A program made the translations under genes and the position numbers. Below, one piece after another: positions 47,368-55,946 of a DNA stretch of 64,000 nt. The stretch comes from Helicobacteraceae bacterium (lineage in GTDB: Bacteria; Campylobacterota; Campylobacteria; Campylobacterales; Sulfurimonadaceae): positions 1 through 64,000 of the forward strand of contig JALVUF010000057.1 of NCBI GenBank assembly GCA_027023805.1, in the 5' to 3' direction. The first letter of the stretch is position 1. Each line of letters starts with the position of its first letter. The notes under the pieces are model-generated. The model ran no database searches. It was not told the origin of the DNA and saw only the letters and a program-made list of their open reading frames with translations.

Positions 47368-49257
47368 ATGGCATCAATTTTTAGTGCACTAAACACCGGT
47401 TATTCAGGTCTAAATGCTGCGCAAATAGGCATTACCACAACAGGTAATAATATCAGTAATGCCAGCACTCCGGGCTATACAAGAGAGATTGTAACTCAAG
47501 GTGAATCTACATCTAATTCTATCGCATCTTTGTCAATTGGAACCGGCACAAAAGTTGAAAATATTACACGTGTATTTAATCAGTTTGTGTATCATAATTA
47601 TTCATCTGTATCGGCTGATAAGTCTTATTCAGATTTGATGCAAAATAATTTAAAGCAGTTATCTACATATTTTCCTTCACTCTCAAGTACGGGTAAGAAT
47701 GCCGGCATATCGTCCGATTTAAATTCATATTTTTCTGCTTGGCAGTCACTATCCGACAATCCTAGCCTTAGTGCCGTCAAAACAACACTAGCGGCACAAA
47801 CAACAACTTTAACCAATGCGATTCAAGCAACTCATACCGAGGTTGTAAATCTACAAAAAAGTTTAAATGAGCAATTAAAAACAAATATTGACGAGGTCAA
47901 TACATTAGCCGGTCAAATAGCAAATTTAAATAAATCAATCAATGTCGCCGAGGCAGGGACAAACCAGCAGGCAAATGCCTTACGTGACAAGCGCGATCAT
48001 CTTGCTTTGTCGTTATCAAAATTAATCGGTACAAAGATGATGAGCAGTCAAATCAACGGCAATACGCCGGTAAGCAGCAAGATTGCAACACAGGGCGGCA
48101 ATATAACGATTAATATCGGAGGATTTAATATCGTTGACGGCGGTAGCTTTCATCCGCTCGGTATAGATAATTCAACCAATGCAAACGGTATGTATGATAT
48201 CTATTATCAGCGTCAAGATGGGCTTAAGATACCCGTTTCAAAAAATATTCAAAATGGAGAAGTCGGTGCGCTGTTACACTTGCGGGGCGCAGTTTTAAGT
48301 CCAACTAACGCAACACCGACTGACGGTGTGATACCTGATATAATAAGCAAACTAAACGCCTTTGCAGCAGGCATGATTGAACAAACTAACAATTTATATG
48401 CACAAAGCCCTACAACATCTATGCAGTCAAATAATTTGAATATAGATTCAACTGTACCGCTGGTTCAGTCCGGTTTGAACATTAAACAGGGCAGTTTTAA
48501 TATAATCTTATATAATCAAGCAGGAGATATCGTTGCGTCAAGAGCGATTACCATCGATGCAAACACTACGCTTGACGGTGGTTCGGATTCTATTGCCACG
48601 CAGATACAAGCATCTATCGATGATAATCACGACAATAATGCAAATGATAATATAAATAATTTTTTAACGACTGGATATAACTCGACACCGCCAAATGCTT
48701 CATTTTCTATAAGTTTTAAAAACTCATCGTTTGCGGCACAGGGATACAGTTTTGCCATTAAAGACAATTTAACTAACAATACTGATTTAAATTCAGGTAC
48801 TAATTTTGCAGGAGCTATGGGCATGCATAGATTTTTAGACGGATCAGATGCTTCAAATATCGCCTTGTCATCTGCTTTACAAAATAATGCGTCTCTTATC
48901 TCCGCCAACACAACCCCAGTAAGCGGCAACAATCAAACAGCATCTAATATGGTTCAGATGCAATTTGAAAAAAACAATTACAATATTAACGGTACCATTT
49001 ACAATTATACAGTAGGGGGTATGTTTGCAAATATCGCAACAGGCGTAGGAGCATTGGCCAATCTAGCGATATCTAACAGTACAGCAGTAGATGCAAAATA
49101 TAATGCAGTGCAACAACAGTATCAATCTATTTCAGGCGTAAACACGGATCAGCAAATGACCAATCTTTTAAAATACCAAACTGCTTACGCAGCTGCAGCA
49201 AAGGTAATTACTACAATAGAAAAAATGATGAATACGCTTCTTAGTATTAAACAATAA
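47368..49257 (+). CDS. flgK: Hook-filament junction protein FlgK
   Basis: 629 aa, exported through the flagellar apparatus. N-terminal D0/D1 SIFSALNTGYSGLNAAQIGI...GNNISNASTPGYTRE and the matching C-terminal coiled helix GVNTDQQMTNLLKYQTAYAAAAKVITTIEKM are classic. The middle (about 250-540) is the variable outer domain. The gene meets the cyclase gene convergently, 6 nt apart. Confidence 0.96.
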   Translation: MASIFSALNTGYSGLNAAQIGITTTGNNISNASTPGYTREIVTQGESTSNSIASLSIGTGTKVENITRVFNQFVYHNYSSVSADKSYSDLMQNNLKQLSTYFPSLSSTGKNAGISSDLNSYFSAWQSLSDNPSLSAVKTTLAAQTTTLTNAIQATHTEVVNLQKSLNEQLKTNIDEVNTLAGQIANLNKSINVAEAGTNQQANALRDKRDHLALSLSKLIGTKMMSSQINGNTPVSSKIATQGGNITINIGGFNIVDGGSFHPLGIDNSTNANGMYDIYYQRQDGLKIPVSKNIQNGEVGALLHLRGAVLSPTNATPTDGVIPDIISKLNAFAAGMIEQTNNLYAQSPTTSMQSNNLNIDSTVPLVQSGLNIKQGSFNIILYNQAGDIVASRAITIDANTTLDGGSDSIATQIQASIDDNHDNNANDNINNFLTTGYNSTPPNASFSISFKNSSFAAQGYSFAIKDNLTNNTDLNSGTNFAGAMGMHRFLDGSDASNIALSSALQNNASLISANTTPVSGNNQTASNMVQMQFEKNNYNINGTIYNYTVGGMFANIATGVGALANLAISNSTAVDAKYNAVQQQYQSISGVNTDQQMTNLLKYQTAYAAAAKVITTIEKMMNTLLSIKQ

Positions 49258-49263
49258 ATATTT

Positions 49264-51177
49264 CTAATTCTTTTTAGAAATTTGTGTATAAAAAACAGAT
49301 TGATTTTTTCCATTTTTCTTTGCTTTGTACATGGCTGTGTCGGCATTATTGATAACAAGGTCTATGTTATCTAAATTGTTTGGAAAAATTTCTATGCCTA
49401 TGCTCGCACCGATTTGTATAGAGTTATTGTGTATTTGGAAGATTTTTGATATCTTTTTTATAATTTTTGTTGCTATGGCTTGTATATGATTTCGTGCATT
49501 TTGTTGATCTAAATTTAATAAGATAACGGCAAACTCATCCCCACCCAGCCTAGCTGCGAAATCATCTTCTCTGATGCTTTGTTTTAATCTGCGTGAGACT
49601 TGAATAAGCAGTTTATCTCCTATTTCATGACCGAAAGTATCATTAACTTTTTTAAAACCGTCTAAATCGATAAATAAAAAAGCATGAGTAAAGCCGAATT
49701 TTTTGGCTTTTTGAAATTCATCCGCTAATTTTTTTAACATAAATTTTCTGTTTGGCAACTTGGTTAAAAAGTCATGATAAGCTTGATAGGTAGCATCGTC
49801 TTTTGCCCGTTTTAATTCAGAAATATCTATAAAATTTGCTATATAATTAGTTGTAGCTCCATGATCGTCTTTAATGGCGGTGATTGAGAGCTGTTCGGGA
49901 AATATTTCACCATTTTTTCTTTTGTTATATATTTCACCCTTCCAGAATCCTTTGGTTATTAAACTGTTCCACATTTTTTTATAAAATGCTTTTGAATGCT
50001 TGTTTGATTTTAGTATCCTTGGATTTTTATTAAAAGCCTCATCTTGCGTATATCCGTTAATTTTTGTAAACGCATGATTTACTCGTAAAATATCTCCTTT
50101 TGCATTTGTGATTATCATAGCTTCGTTTGACTCAAACATATAAGAAAGTATCTTGAGTTCAATTTTGTTTTTCTCCTCATTTTTCATTAAAACATATAAA
50201 AAATAGAGCAAAATTAATATCAAAATAGTTGAAAGAAACAGTATGATTATTATTGCTATCAGGGTGATTTTTGCATTATTATAAATATTTTTAATTGTCG
50301 CTAAATGAGCATTTAAAATTATTGATGATACGGTTTTGTATTGATTGATTAGTTTGGTGTCTAATTTAAACCATAAATTTGCACTACAGTGAGTTTGTTT
50401 ATTTTTAGAGATATTGAGTGTGATTGTATTAATTTTTTGTTGAAGTTTTTTATTTACAGTATGACTAAATACCGTCATACATTTTGTGTTGGTGTCGATA
50501 AAAAAATCTTGTCGATACATTGATTCTTTTTGCATAAGCTTGTTTGTTATTGCTGTAATATTGTTGGTAAAACTATGAGATAAGATATAGTTGTATATAT
50601 ATGCTCTACCCTTTCCTGATATCTCTTTTAAAGCTTGTATATCATAAATTACAGTATTAGAATCATTATGTTCATTGTCGGTCATTGTAAGATTTCTTAA
50701 AATATCCAATAAATTAGTATTTATTAATGTGTAATAATTAAATTCATGTGTAAAGCTAATGGAGTGAGAAAAAACTTTTTTTCTTATTAAATTTATCTTT
50801 TTCATTTGCTGTTTTATATTAGCTATTTTTTTAATATTATTTATCTGAATAAACTTGTATATCTCTTTTTTATAAGTTATTAAAGATAGAAAGTTTTTAT
50901 AATCTTTATCGGTTATTTTTTGTTGTTTTAGTAGCCTTGTTTTATATTTGATTCCATCTTTCATGATGATATACCCACTACTAAGACCACGCTCCAGCTG
51001 CATGGATTGTAACAAACTGCTGATTGAGGTAATCATCTTTGCAGAGTAAAGAAGTGTGGAATTTTTTGTTAATTGTTTATATTTGATATTTAGTATATAA
51101 AATGCTAAAGAAAAAAGCACTACCGTCAAAACGGTAAAAATAACAAAAATTTTTAATTTAAAGAATTTTTCTTTCAC
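49264..51177 (-). CDS. Membrane diguanylate cyclase with NIT-like sensor and PAS
   Basis: 637 aa. TM1 near 10-30, a periplasmic all-helical domain of about 270 residues (LLQSMQLERGLSSGYI, the NIT-domain opening), TM2 near 305-330, PAS (about 345-460; NHAFTKINGYTQDEA), then GGDEF with RLGGDEF and an upstream I-site REDD. NIT domains are linked to nitrate/nitrite sensing. It likely makes cyclic di-GMP in response to a ligand. Start GTG at 51177 has GAGG 6 nt before; the TTG one codon earlier is too near. An 11-bp inverted repeat surrounds the predicted -10. Confidence 0.88.
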   Translation of the reverse strand: MKEKFFKLKIFVIFTVLTVVLFSLAFYILNIKYKQLTKNSTLLYSAKMITSISSLLQSMQLERGLSSGYIIMKDGIKYKTRLLKQQKITDKDYKNFLSLITYKKEIYKFIQINNIKKIANIKQQMKKINLIRKKVFSHSISFTHEFNYYTLINTNLLDILRNLTMTDNEHNDSNTVIYDIQALKEISGKGRAYIYNYILSHSFTNNITAITNKLMQKESMYRQDFFIDTNTKCMTVFSHTVNKKLQQKINTITLNISKNKQTHCSANLWFKLDTKLINQYKTVSSIILNAHLATIKNIYNNAKITLIAIIIILFLSTILILILLYFLYVLMKNEEKNKIELKILSYMFESNEAMIITNAKGDILRVNHAFTKINGYTQDEAFNKNPRILKSNKHSKAFYKKMWNSLITKGFWKGEIYNKRKNGEIFPEQLSITAIKDDHGATTNYIANFIDISELKRAKDDATYQAYHDFLTKLPNRKFMLKKLADEFQKAKKFGFTHAFLFIDLDGFKKVNDTFGHEIGDKLLIQVSRRLKQSIREDDFAARLGGDEFAVILLNLDQQNARNHIQAIATKIIKKISKIFQIHNNSIQIGASIGIEIFPNNLDNIDLVINNADTAMYKAKKNGKNQSVFYTQISKKN

Positions 51178-51189
51178 CAAATACCTCGT

Positions 51190-51223
51190 AAAGTGATAAT
51201 TGCACTAATCAATATATCACTTT
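51190..51223 (-). repeat. Inverted repeat in the cyclase leader
   Basis: AAAGTGATA (51190-51198) / TATCACTTT (51215-51223), 9 bp perfect with a 16-nt loop, between the predicted start site and the coding start of the diguanylate cyclase. It could form an mRNA hairpin just before the ribosome site. Confidence 0.45.
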
Positions 51224-51250
51224 TATCATTTAAATTATATTAAATGATAA
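51223..51250. promoter_or_regulatory. Inverted repeat enclosing the -10 of the cyclase promoter
   Basis: TTATCATTTAA (51223-51233), six bases, TTAAATGATAA (51240-51250): perfect 11-bp arms. The six-base centre reads TATAAT on the minus strand, so a regulator bound to the repeat would sit directly on the promoter. It could alternatively act as a hairpin in transcripts of the gene at 51254-51970. Confidence 0.5.
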
Positions 51251-51253
51251 TTT

Positions 51254-51970
51254 TTATTCATCATTTTCAATATTTTGGGGGTTACTGTATCCAAAAGCTC
51301 TTTTGTATAAGATACCGTTTACTATAAAAATAAACGGCAATAACCAGATAAGTGTTATGCCAAGCGTAAGCGTAATGGATAAAAGAACTAAAATGACTAA
51401 AGATGCGTAAATAGCAAAGAATTTAAACCATTTTTGAGAAACTGCAAGAAGTGATATTTTCATGGCTTTTAAAACGCCAAGTTGCTTATCTACTATCAGC
51501 GGTGTTGTAAAACTAAACGCAACTGCAAGATAGATTCCCGGAAGAATAAAAAATATAAATCCCGCAAAAGTCGCTAAAGCAACAAGGATTGATGCAAAAA
51601 CCAAAGACCAAGTAATCGTGTAATAATTGAAAATAGATAAAATTGTTATTTTTTTTAATGCTGAGCGTTTTACTCCAAGCATGACTATACCTGCGGTAAC
51701 GGGTGCGATTATAGGTAAAGAGAGTAAGGATTGTGTCTCATCGGCTAATATGGCTTTTATGATATCGTGTGATGCATAATATATCTGTGGATTTATCGCT
51801 AATGATATTAGTTTTTGCAGCACCATAGCTATGAGGATATAAAGTAGCAAAGAGATATTAAAAATCAGTTTGGAGCCTTTAACGAGCATCCAAGCTTCTT
51901 TGAATATATCTTTTATTGTAAAATCATATTCACCGCGCAACGCAGTTTCTATAGAGCCGTTATTTGTCAT
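51254..51970 (-). CDS. Integral membrane protein, YciC/DUF975-like
   Basis: 238 aa with about six membrane helices and glycine/proline turns (FILPGIYLAVAFSFTTPLIVDKQLG), the pattern of the glycerophosphodiester-phosphodiesterase membrane-domain/YciC group. Function is unknown. It precedes the diguanylate cyclase by 76 nt on the same strand and may be co-transcribed or separately terminated. Divergent from gdhA. Confidence 0.65.
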   Translation of the reverse strand: MTNNGSIETALRGEYDFTIKDIFKEAWMLVKGSKLIFNISLLLYILIAMVLQKLISLAINPQIYYASHDIIKAILADETQSLLSLPIIAPVTAGIVMLGVKRSALKKITILSIFNYYTITWSLVFASILVALATFAGFIFFILPGIYLAVAFSFTTPLIVDKQLGVLKAMKISLLAVSQKWFKFFAIYASLVILVLLSITLTLGITLIWLLPFIFIVNGILYKRAFGYSNPQNIENDE

Positions 51971-51994
51971 TATTGTTTGCCTTTAAAAATTTGC

Positions 51995-52000
51995 TATAAT
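51995..52000 (+). promoter_or_regulatory. sigma70 -10 element for gdhA
   Basis: TATAAT preceded by TTTGC, 31 nt before the gdhA ATG, with AAAGGTAAAAG near the start codon. Confidence 0.65.
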
Positions 52001-52031
52001 AATAGCATAAAGTATTCAATAAAGGTAAAAG

Positions 52032-53390
52032 ATGACAGATGGTCTAAAAAGTGAAATTAAAAGTTTTGAAGATGTAAACTGTGCTGAAGAAAAGATATTT
52101 TATCAGGCGATGGAGGAGGTTATTTTATCTATTGCTCCTTTGCTTGAATCTGACAGCAGATATAAAGAGTATGCTATATTAGAGCGGTTAGTTATTCCTG
52201 ACAGGATCATAAAATTTAAAGTAACATGGCTAGATGACAATAACCATATACGGGTAAATACAGGCTACAGGGTGCAATTTAATAACACGCTTGGTCCATA
52301 CAAAGGAGGCTTGAGGTTTCATCCAAGCGTCACTGAGGGTGTGTTGAAGTTTTTAGGTTTTGAGCAGATTTTTAAAAATTCACTAACCGGACTTCCTATA
52401 GGCGGAGGAAAAGGTGGGAGTGATTTTGATCCGAAAGGAAAAAGTGATTTTGAAATCATGAAATTTTGTACCGCTTTTATGACTGAACTGCATAAATATA
52501 TAGGTCCGCGCATAGATGTTCCCGCAGGTGATATAGGCGTAGGCACGCGTGAGATAGGTTACCTTTTTGGACAATATAAAAAGATAACATCATCTTATGA
52601 AGGTGTACTGACGGGTAAACCTTATACTTTTGGAGGTTCTTTTATGAGACCGGAGGCCACGGGATACGGCGTTGTGTATTTTACCGAAGCTATGCTCGCG
52701 TATGAGAAAAAGGATCCATTAAATGGTAAGATATGCACTGTCAGCGGTGCAGGAAATGTTGCTATCCATACGATAGAAAAACTACTTCAAATCGGCGCTA
52801 TTGTTGTAACTTGTTCAGATTCACAGGGGAGTGTTTATGATAGTAGAGGTATAGATATAGAGCTGTTAAAAAGCATCAAGATAGACAGAAGAGGATCCTT
52901 AAAAGAGTATATAGACACGCACAATGAGGCAGAATATACACCTGTTGGTGAGTACGAAGATGGTGCGCATTCGGTATGGAGCATACCTTGTTATGCGGCT
53001 TTTCCCTGTGCAACTCAAAATGAATTGACTGAAATTGATGCACAAAGCCTTATATCAAACGGCTGTATTTCCGTGAGCGAAGGCGCAAACATGCCATCCA
53101 CTCCGGAAGCAACAGCGCTGTTTTTGCAGCACGGTATCTGTTTTGCACCTGCAAAAGCTGCTAATGCAGGAGGGGTGGCAGTTAGTGAATTTGAGATGAG
53201 TCAAAATGCTTCTATGCAAAAATGGGGTTTTGAACGGGTTGATACTAAGTTAAAAGAGACAATGGAGCAAATATGTAAGCGTGTCGCACTGACAGCAAAA
53301 GATTATGGCGTTGAAAACAATTATGTTGATGGTGCTAATATAGCTGGGTTTAAGCGCGTTGCCGATGCTATGATTATTGAGGGAATATAA
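52032..53390 (+). CDS. gdhA: Glutamate dehydrogenase (NADP-type)
   Basis: Assimilates ammonium into 2-oxoglutarate. PYKGGLRFHPSV, LPIGGGKGGSDFDPKGKS (active-site Lys and Asp) and the Rossmann motif SGAGNVA are intact. Length 452 aa corresponds to the hexameric NADP form. Transcription appears to start at its own -10 (51995). The accessory cluster begins 68 nt after its stop. Confidence 0.96.
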   Translation: MTDGLKSEIKSFEDVNCAEEKIFYQAMEEVILSIAPLLESDSRYKEYAILERLVIPDRIIKFKVTWLDDNNHIRVNTGYRVQFNNTLGPYKGGLRFHPSVTEGVLKFLGFEQIFKNSLTGLPIGGGKGGSDFDPKGKSDFEIMKFCTAFMTELHKYIGPRIDVPAGDIGVGTREIGYLFGQYKKITSSYEGVLTGKPYTFGGSFMRPEATGYGVVYFTEAMLAYEKKDPLNGKICTVSGAGNVAIHTIEKLLQIGAIVVTCSDSQGSVYDSRGIDIELLKSIKIDRRGSLKEYIDTHNEAEYTPVGEYEDGAHSVWSIPCYAAFPCATQNELTEIDAQSLISNGCISVSEGANMPSTPEATALFLQHGICFAPAKAANAGGVAVSEFEMSQNASMQKWGFERVDTKLKETMEQICKRVALTAKDYGVENNYVDGANIAGFKRVADAMIIEGI

Positions 53391-53393
53391 AAC

Positions 53394-53407
53394 TTGACAT
53401 GTATCAA
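53394..53407. promoter_or_regulatory. FNR/DNR/NNR-type operator
   Basis: TTGACATGTATCAA fits TTGAY-N4-ATCAA. Its centre is 41.5 bp upstream of the start predicted from the TAAAAT at 53430-53435, the distance for class II activation. FNR-family regulators (oxygen or nitric-oxide sensing) use this site; which one is present cannot be told here. Confidence 0.7.
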
Positions 53408-53422
53408 TGACACAAATGAAAA

Positions 53423-53455
53423 AACCTCCTAAAATATGGGAAAACTTAGGAGGTT
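53423..53455 (+). repeat. Inverted repeat occluding the DUF2249 Shine-Dalgarno
   Basis: AACCTCCTAA (53423-53432) and TTAGGAGGTT (53446-53455), 10 bp perfect, 13-nt loop. The second arm contains the entire AGGAGG (53448-53453) of the gene starting at 53459. RNA that begins upstream would hide the ribosome site; RNA from the predicted start near 53442 would not include the first arm. Confidence 0.65.
53430..53435 (+). promoter_or_regulatory. -10 element of the DUF2249-FmdE cluster
   Basis: TAAAAT at -12 to -7 relative to a predicted start at 53442. It falls inside the inverted repeat, and the FNR-type site replaces the -35. Confidence 0.55.
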
Positions 53456-53458
53456 GTT

Positions 53459-53803
53459 ATGAGTATAATTCCAAATGAAGCTGAAAAGATTGAGGTAGAG
53501 GGTGCGACCGTTGATTTTTTCAAAAGTATAAAAGATGGTTGTTCGGTGTATTATTTTGATACTAGCAAGTGCGGTCCACCGGATCCTATGGTAAATGCGA
53601 TGGTCGGGCTACAGTTGTTAGATGAAAAATCAAGCTTAGTTATGATCAATCATAAAGCTCCCGCCGGTCTTTTTCCAAAAATTGAACATGATTTTAATTA
53701 TGAAGTTACAGACCTTGATGACGGAAGAGCTAAAGTAGTGTTTACAAAAAAAGATAGCTCAGAGAGTAAGACGGATTTTAATTCTACGAATTGCCACGGA
53801 TAG
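53459..53803 (+). CDS. DUF2249 / TusA-like protein
   Basis: 114 aa. YYFDTSKCGPPDPMVNAMVG and HKAPAGLFPKIEHDFNYEV match the DUF2249 fold, a SirA/TusA relative. Cys38 sits where TusA proteins carry their sulfur-relay Cys; Cys28 and the C-terminal CHG are extra. DUF2249 genes often accompany denitrification or hemerythrin-type genes. It leads a four-gene operon. Its AGGAGG is unusually strong and lies in an inverted repeat. Sulfur or metal handling is inference. Confidence 0.75.
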   Translation: MSIIPNEAEKIEVEGATVDFFKSIKDGCSVYYFDTSKCGPPDPMVNAMVGLQLLDEKSSLVMINHKAPAGLFPKIEHDFNYEVTDLDDGRAKVVFTKKDSSESKTDFNSTNCHG

Positions 53804-53812
53804 GGAACTACT

Positions 53813-55045
53813 ATGGCAGTTTCACAGGAGTTTGCACCGCCGTTCAAGCTTATAGCACCATATTTTATCTTAGGCGTTATTGCATTTGTGATTAGTGTAT
53901 TGTCGCTTTTTGGCTTTAATATCATAAATTTGACATATCAGGATATTTCTGTATTGTCGTGGGCTCATCTATTTTTACTGGGCTTTGTGATGATGGTTAT
54001 TTTTGGTGCAATGGCACAACTGATTCCGGTTGTCCTTGAGGTAGGTCACTTTGCTGTTGAGCTTTATTATGTGATATATCCGCTGTTATTTGCCGGGATG
54101 GTTATGATGGTAGCAGGCTTTAAATTCGTTCCTGCACTTTTACCGTATGGCGGATCTGTAGTGTTAATCGCGCTTTTAATTTTCATCTTTGAAACTTTTA
54201 TGACGATAAGAAAAGTCAAAAAATTCAATCTCGTCATTACTAGTGTTGCAATAGCAAACGGATTTTTGCTTTTAGGGCTTATTTTTGGTATTTTGATGGC
54301 CTTGGGGTTTGCCGGTGTTATAAGCATTGATTTTACCTCTTTGCTTCGTGCGCATGTGTTTTTGGTTTTAGTTGGATATGTGGGAATCACGATTATGGGC
54401 ATGAGTATGATTTTATTGCCCATGTTTTGGCTCTCACATAGCTATAGTGATAAAAATGTCACATATGCTTTGTGGTTTATCAGTATCGGTGTTATTATTG
54501 AGGTTATCTCATCAATTATAAACAGCCAAATACTGGAATATACCGGATATTTTTTAACGATTGTGGCGTTGGGGCTCTATTTTTGTCAAATGTACGTTAT
54601 TTACAAAACAAGAGTAAGGGCAGACAAAGATATTTATTTAAAAAGCATGATTTTTGCGTATGTTAGTTTGATTGTTGCTCTAGTAACGTTGACTCTTGCT
54701 ATCTTTTTACATACAACATCATTGATCCTTGCTGTCGGTTGGATTGCATTTTTTGGATATATTGGTTTTATGATTACGGGACATTTGTATAAGATTGTTC
54801 CGTTTTTAGTATGGTATGAAAGATTTTCACCTCTTGTGGGAAAAGAAAAGGTGCCAATGCTTGCCGATATGCTGCCAAAAAAAAGTGCAAATCTACAATT
54901 TATATTTTCAGCAAGTGGCATAGCAGTAGGGTATTTCGGCTTACTTTTAAGAGATAATACTATTTTTCATATAGGTGTTTATGCACTTAGTATAGGAAGT
55001 ATATTTGTTTTGAAAGATTTACTATATATGATAAGGTTTAAATAA
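53813..55045 (+). CDS. Heme-copper-oxidase-subunit-I-like / NnrS-like 12-TM membrane protein
   Basis: 410 aa, about 12 membrane helices. A 16-residue motif (G[FY][VI]xxxIxGxxxx[LI]xP) occurs three times, at 57-72, 188-203 and 315-330, about 130 residues or four helices apart. Threefold four-helix arcs are the known architecture of heme-copper oxidase subunit I. Membrane His residues include His52, His181, His300 and His324. The complete ligand set for heme a/b plus CuB is not obvious, so it is not a standard oxidase. It may be a heme protein of nitric-oxide metabolism like NnrS. Function inferred. Confidence 0.65.
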   Translation: MAVSQEFAPPFKLIAPYFILGVIAFVISVLSLFGFNIINLTYQDISVLSWAHLFLLGFVMMVIFGAMAQLIPVVLEVGHFAVELYYVIYPLLFAGMVMMVAGFKFVPALLPYGGSVVLIALLIFIFETFMTIRKVKKFNLVITSVAIANGFLLLGLIFGILMALGFAGVISIDFTSLLRAHVFLVLVGYVGITIMGMSMILLPMFWLSHSYSDKNVTYALWFISIGVIIEVISSIINSQILEYTGYFLTIVALGLYFCQMYVIYKTRVRADKDIYLKSMIFAYVSLIVALVTLTLAIFLHTTSLILAVGWIAFFGYIGFMITGHLYKIVPFLVWYERFSPLVGKEKVPMLADMLPKKSANLQFIFSASGIAVGYFGLLLRDNTIFHIGVYALSIGSIFVLKDLLYMIRFK

Positions 55046-55347
55046 TGTGTACAAAAGAAGAAATATTTAAAGCGGTTTCAACCGTAAAAGATCCTGAGAT
55101 AGGTTTTAATCTTGTAGAGCTTGGCTTAATTTACGATGCTAGTTGTGATGAAGAAGGCAATGCAGTCGTGACCATGACTCTTAGCACAAAAGCATGTCCG
55201 CTTCATCAGATGATAGTGCAATGGGTTGAAGAGGCTGTCATGCGTGACGTAGAAGGTGTTAAATCTGTGCATATAGATGTGGTATGGGAGCCCCAATGGG
55301 ATATTACAATGGCTAGTGATGATGTTCGAGAGAAATTAAGGATGTAA
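55045..55347 (+). CDS. DUF59/MIP18-family iron-sulfur assembly protein (SufT/PaaD-like)
   Basis: 100 aa. KDPEIGFNLVELGLIYD, TMTLSTKACPLH with conserved Cys51, and VWEPQWDITMASD form the SufT/PaaD-type core. Such proteins help insert Fe-S clusters into target proteins. Its ATG overlaps the upstream stop by one base. Present within a cluster of putative redox proteins, it suggests one member needs a cluster or its repair. Confidence 0.82.
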   Translation: MCTKEEIFKAVSTVKDPEIGFNLVELGLIYDASCDEEGNAVVTMTLSTKACPLHQMIVQWVEEAVMRDVEGVKSVHIDVVWEPQWDITMASDDVREKLRM

Positions 55348-55349
55348 TT

Positions 55350-55946
55350 ATGAAGTATCCAGATTTTTTTAATGATTTGCCAAGTATTACACTGCAAGAT
55401 GAGTTATCGGAATTTTTAGGCACATTTGCAAATGGAATAGTTGAATTTAGTTACCTGGATATCGTAAAAAGTGCAGGGCACAGCTGCCCGACCGTACTAG
55501 GTGCATATCTCTCCTGTATAAATGGTTTAAATGCGCTGTTTGGTGAAGATGTACCAAAACGTGGTCAAATTTTTATCTCTTTTAAAGAGCATGAAAACGA
55601 GGGTGTAGCAGGAGTCATTGCAAATGTATATACCCAGATCACCGGTGCGACTAAAACAAGTGGTTTTAAAGGGATAGCCGGTAATTTTGTCAGACATTCC
55701 TTGATGGACTTTGGTGCCAATATCTCATCTGATGTTAAAATAACCAGACTAGATACCAATAAAAGCGTAGAAGTTGTATATAATCCAAATCTGGTTCCCG
55801 GCTCACCAAAACAGATGGAGCTTATGCAAAAAATTATACAAAATAGAGCGACAGATGATGAAAAAATAGAATTTGGACAACTTTGGCAACAAAGAGTTGA
55901 AGATATTTTTTTACATCAAGACAAATGTTTAAGGGTTAAATTATAA
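55350..55946 (+). CDS. FmdE-like Cys/His protein
   Basis: 198 aa. VKSAGHSCPTVLGAYLSCING (His44, Cys46, Cys56) matches the start of FmdE-domain proteins, where GHxCP binds metal. FmdE stands for subunit E of formylmethanofuran dehydrogenase, but most bacterial members are of unknown role. C-terminal zinc-ribbon cysteines seen in some are missing; only a Cys near the end remains. It follows the DUF59 gene by 2 nt and overlaps pgpA convergently by 6 nt. Confidence 0.65.
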   Translation: MKYPDFFNDLPSITLQDELSEFLGTFANGIVEFSYLDIVKSAGHSCPTVLGAYLSCINGLNALFGEDVPKRGQIFISFKEHENEGVAGVIANVYTQITGATKTSGFKGIAGNFVRHSLMDFGANISSDVKITRLDTNKSVEVVYNPNLVPGSPKQMELMQKIIQNRATDDEKIEFGQLWQQRVEDIFLHQDKCLRVKL

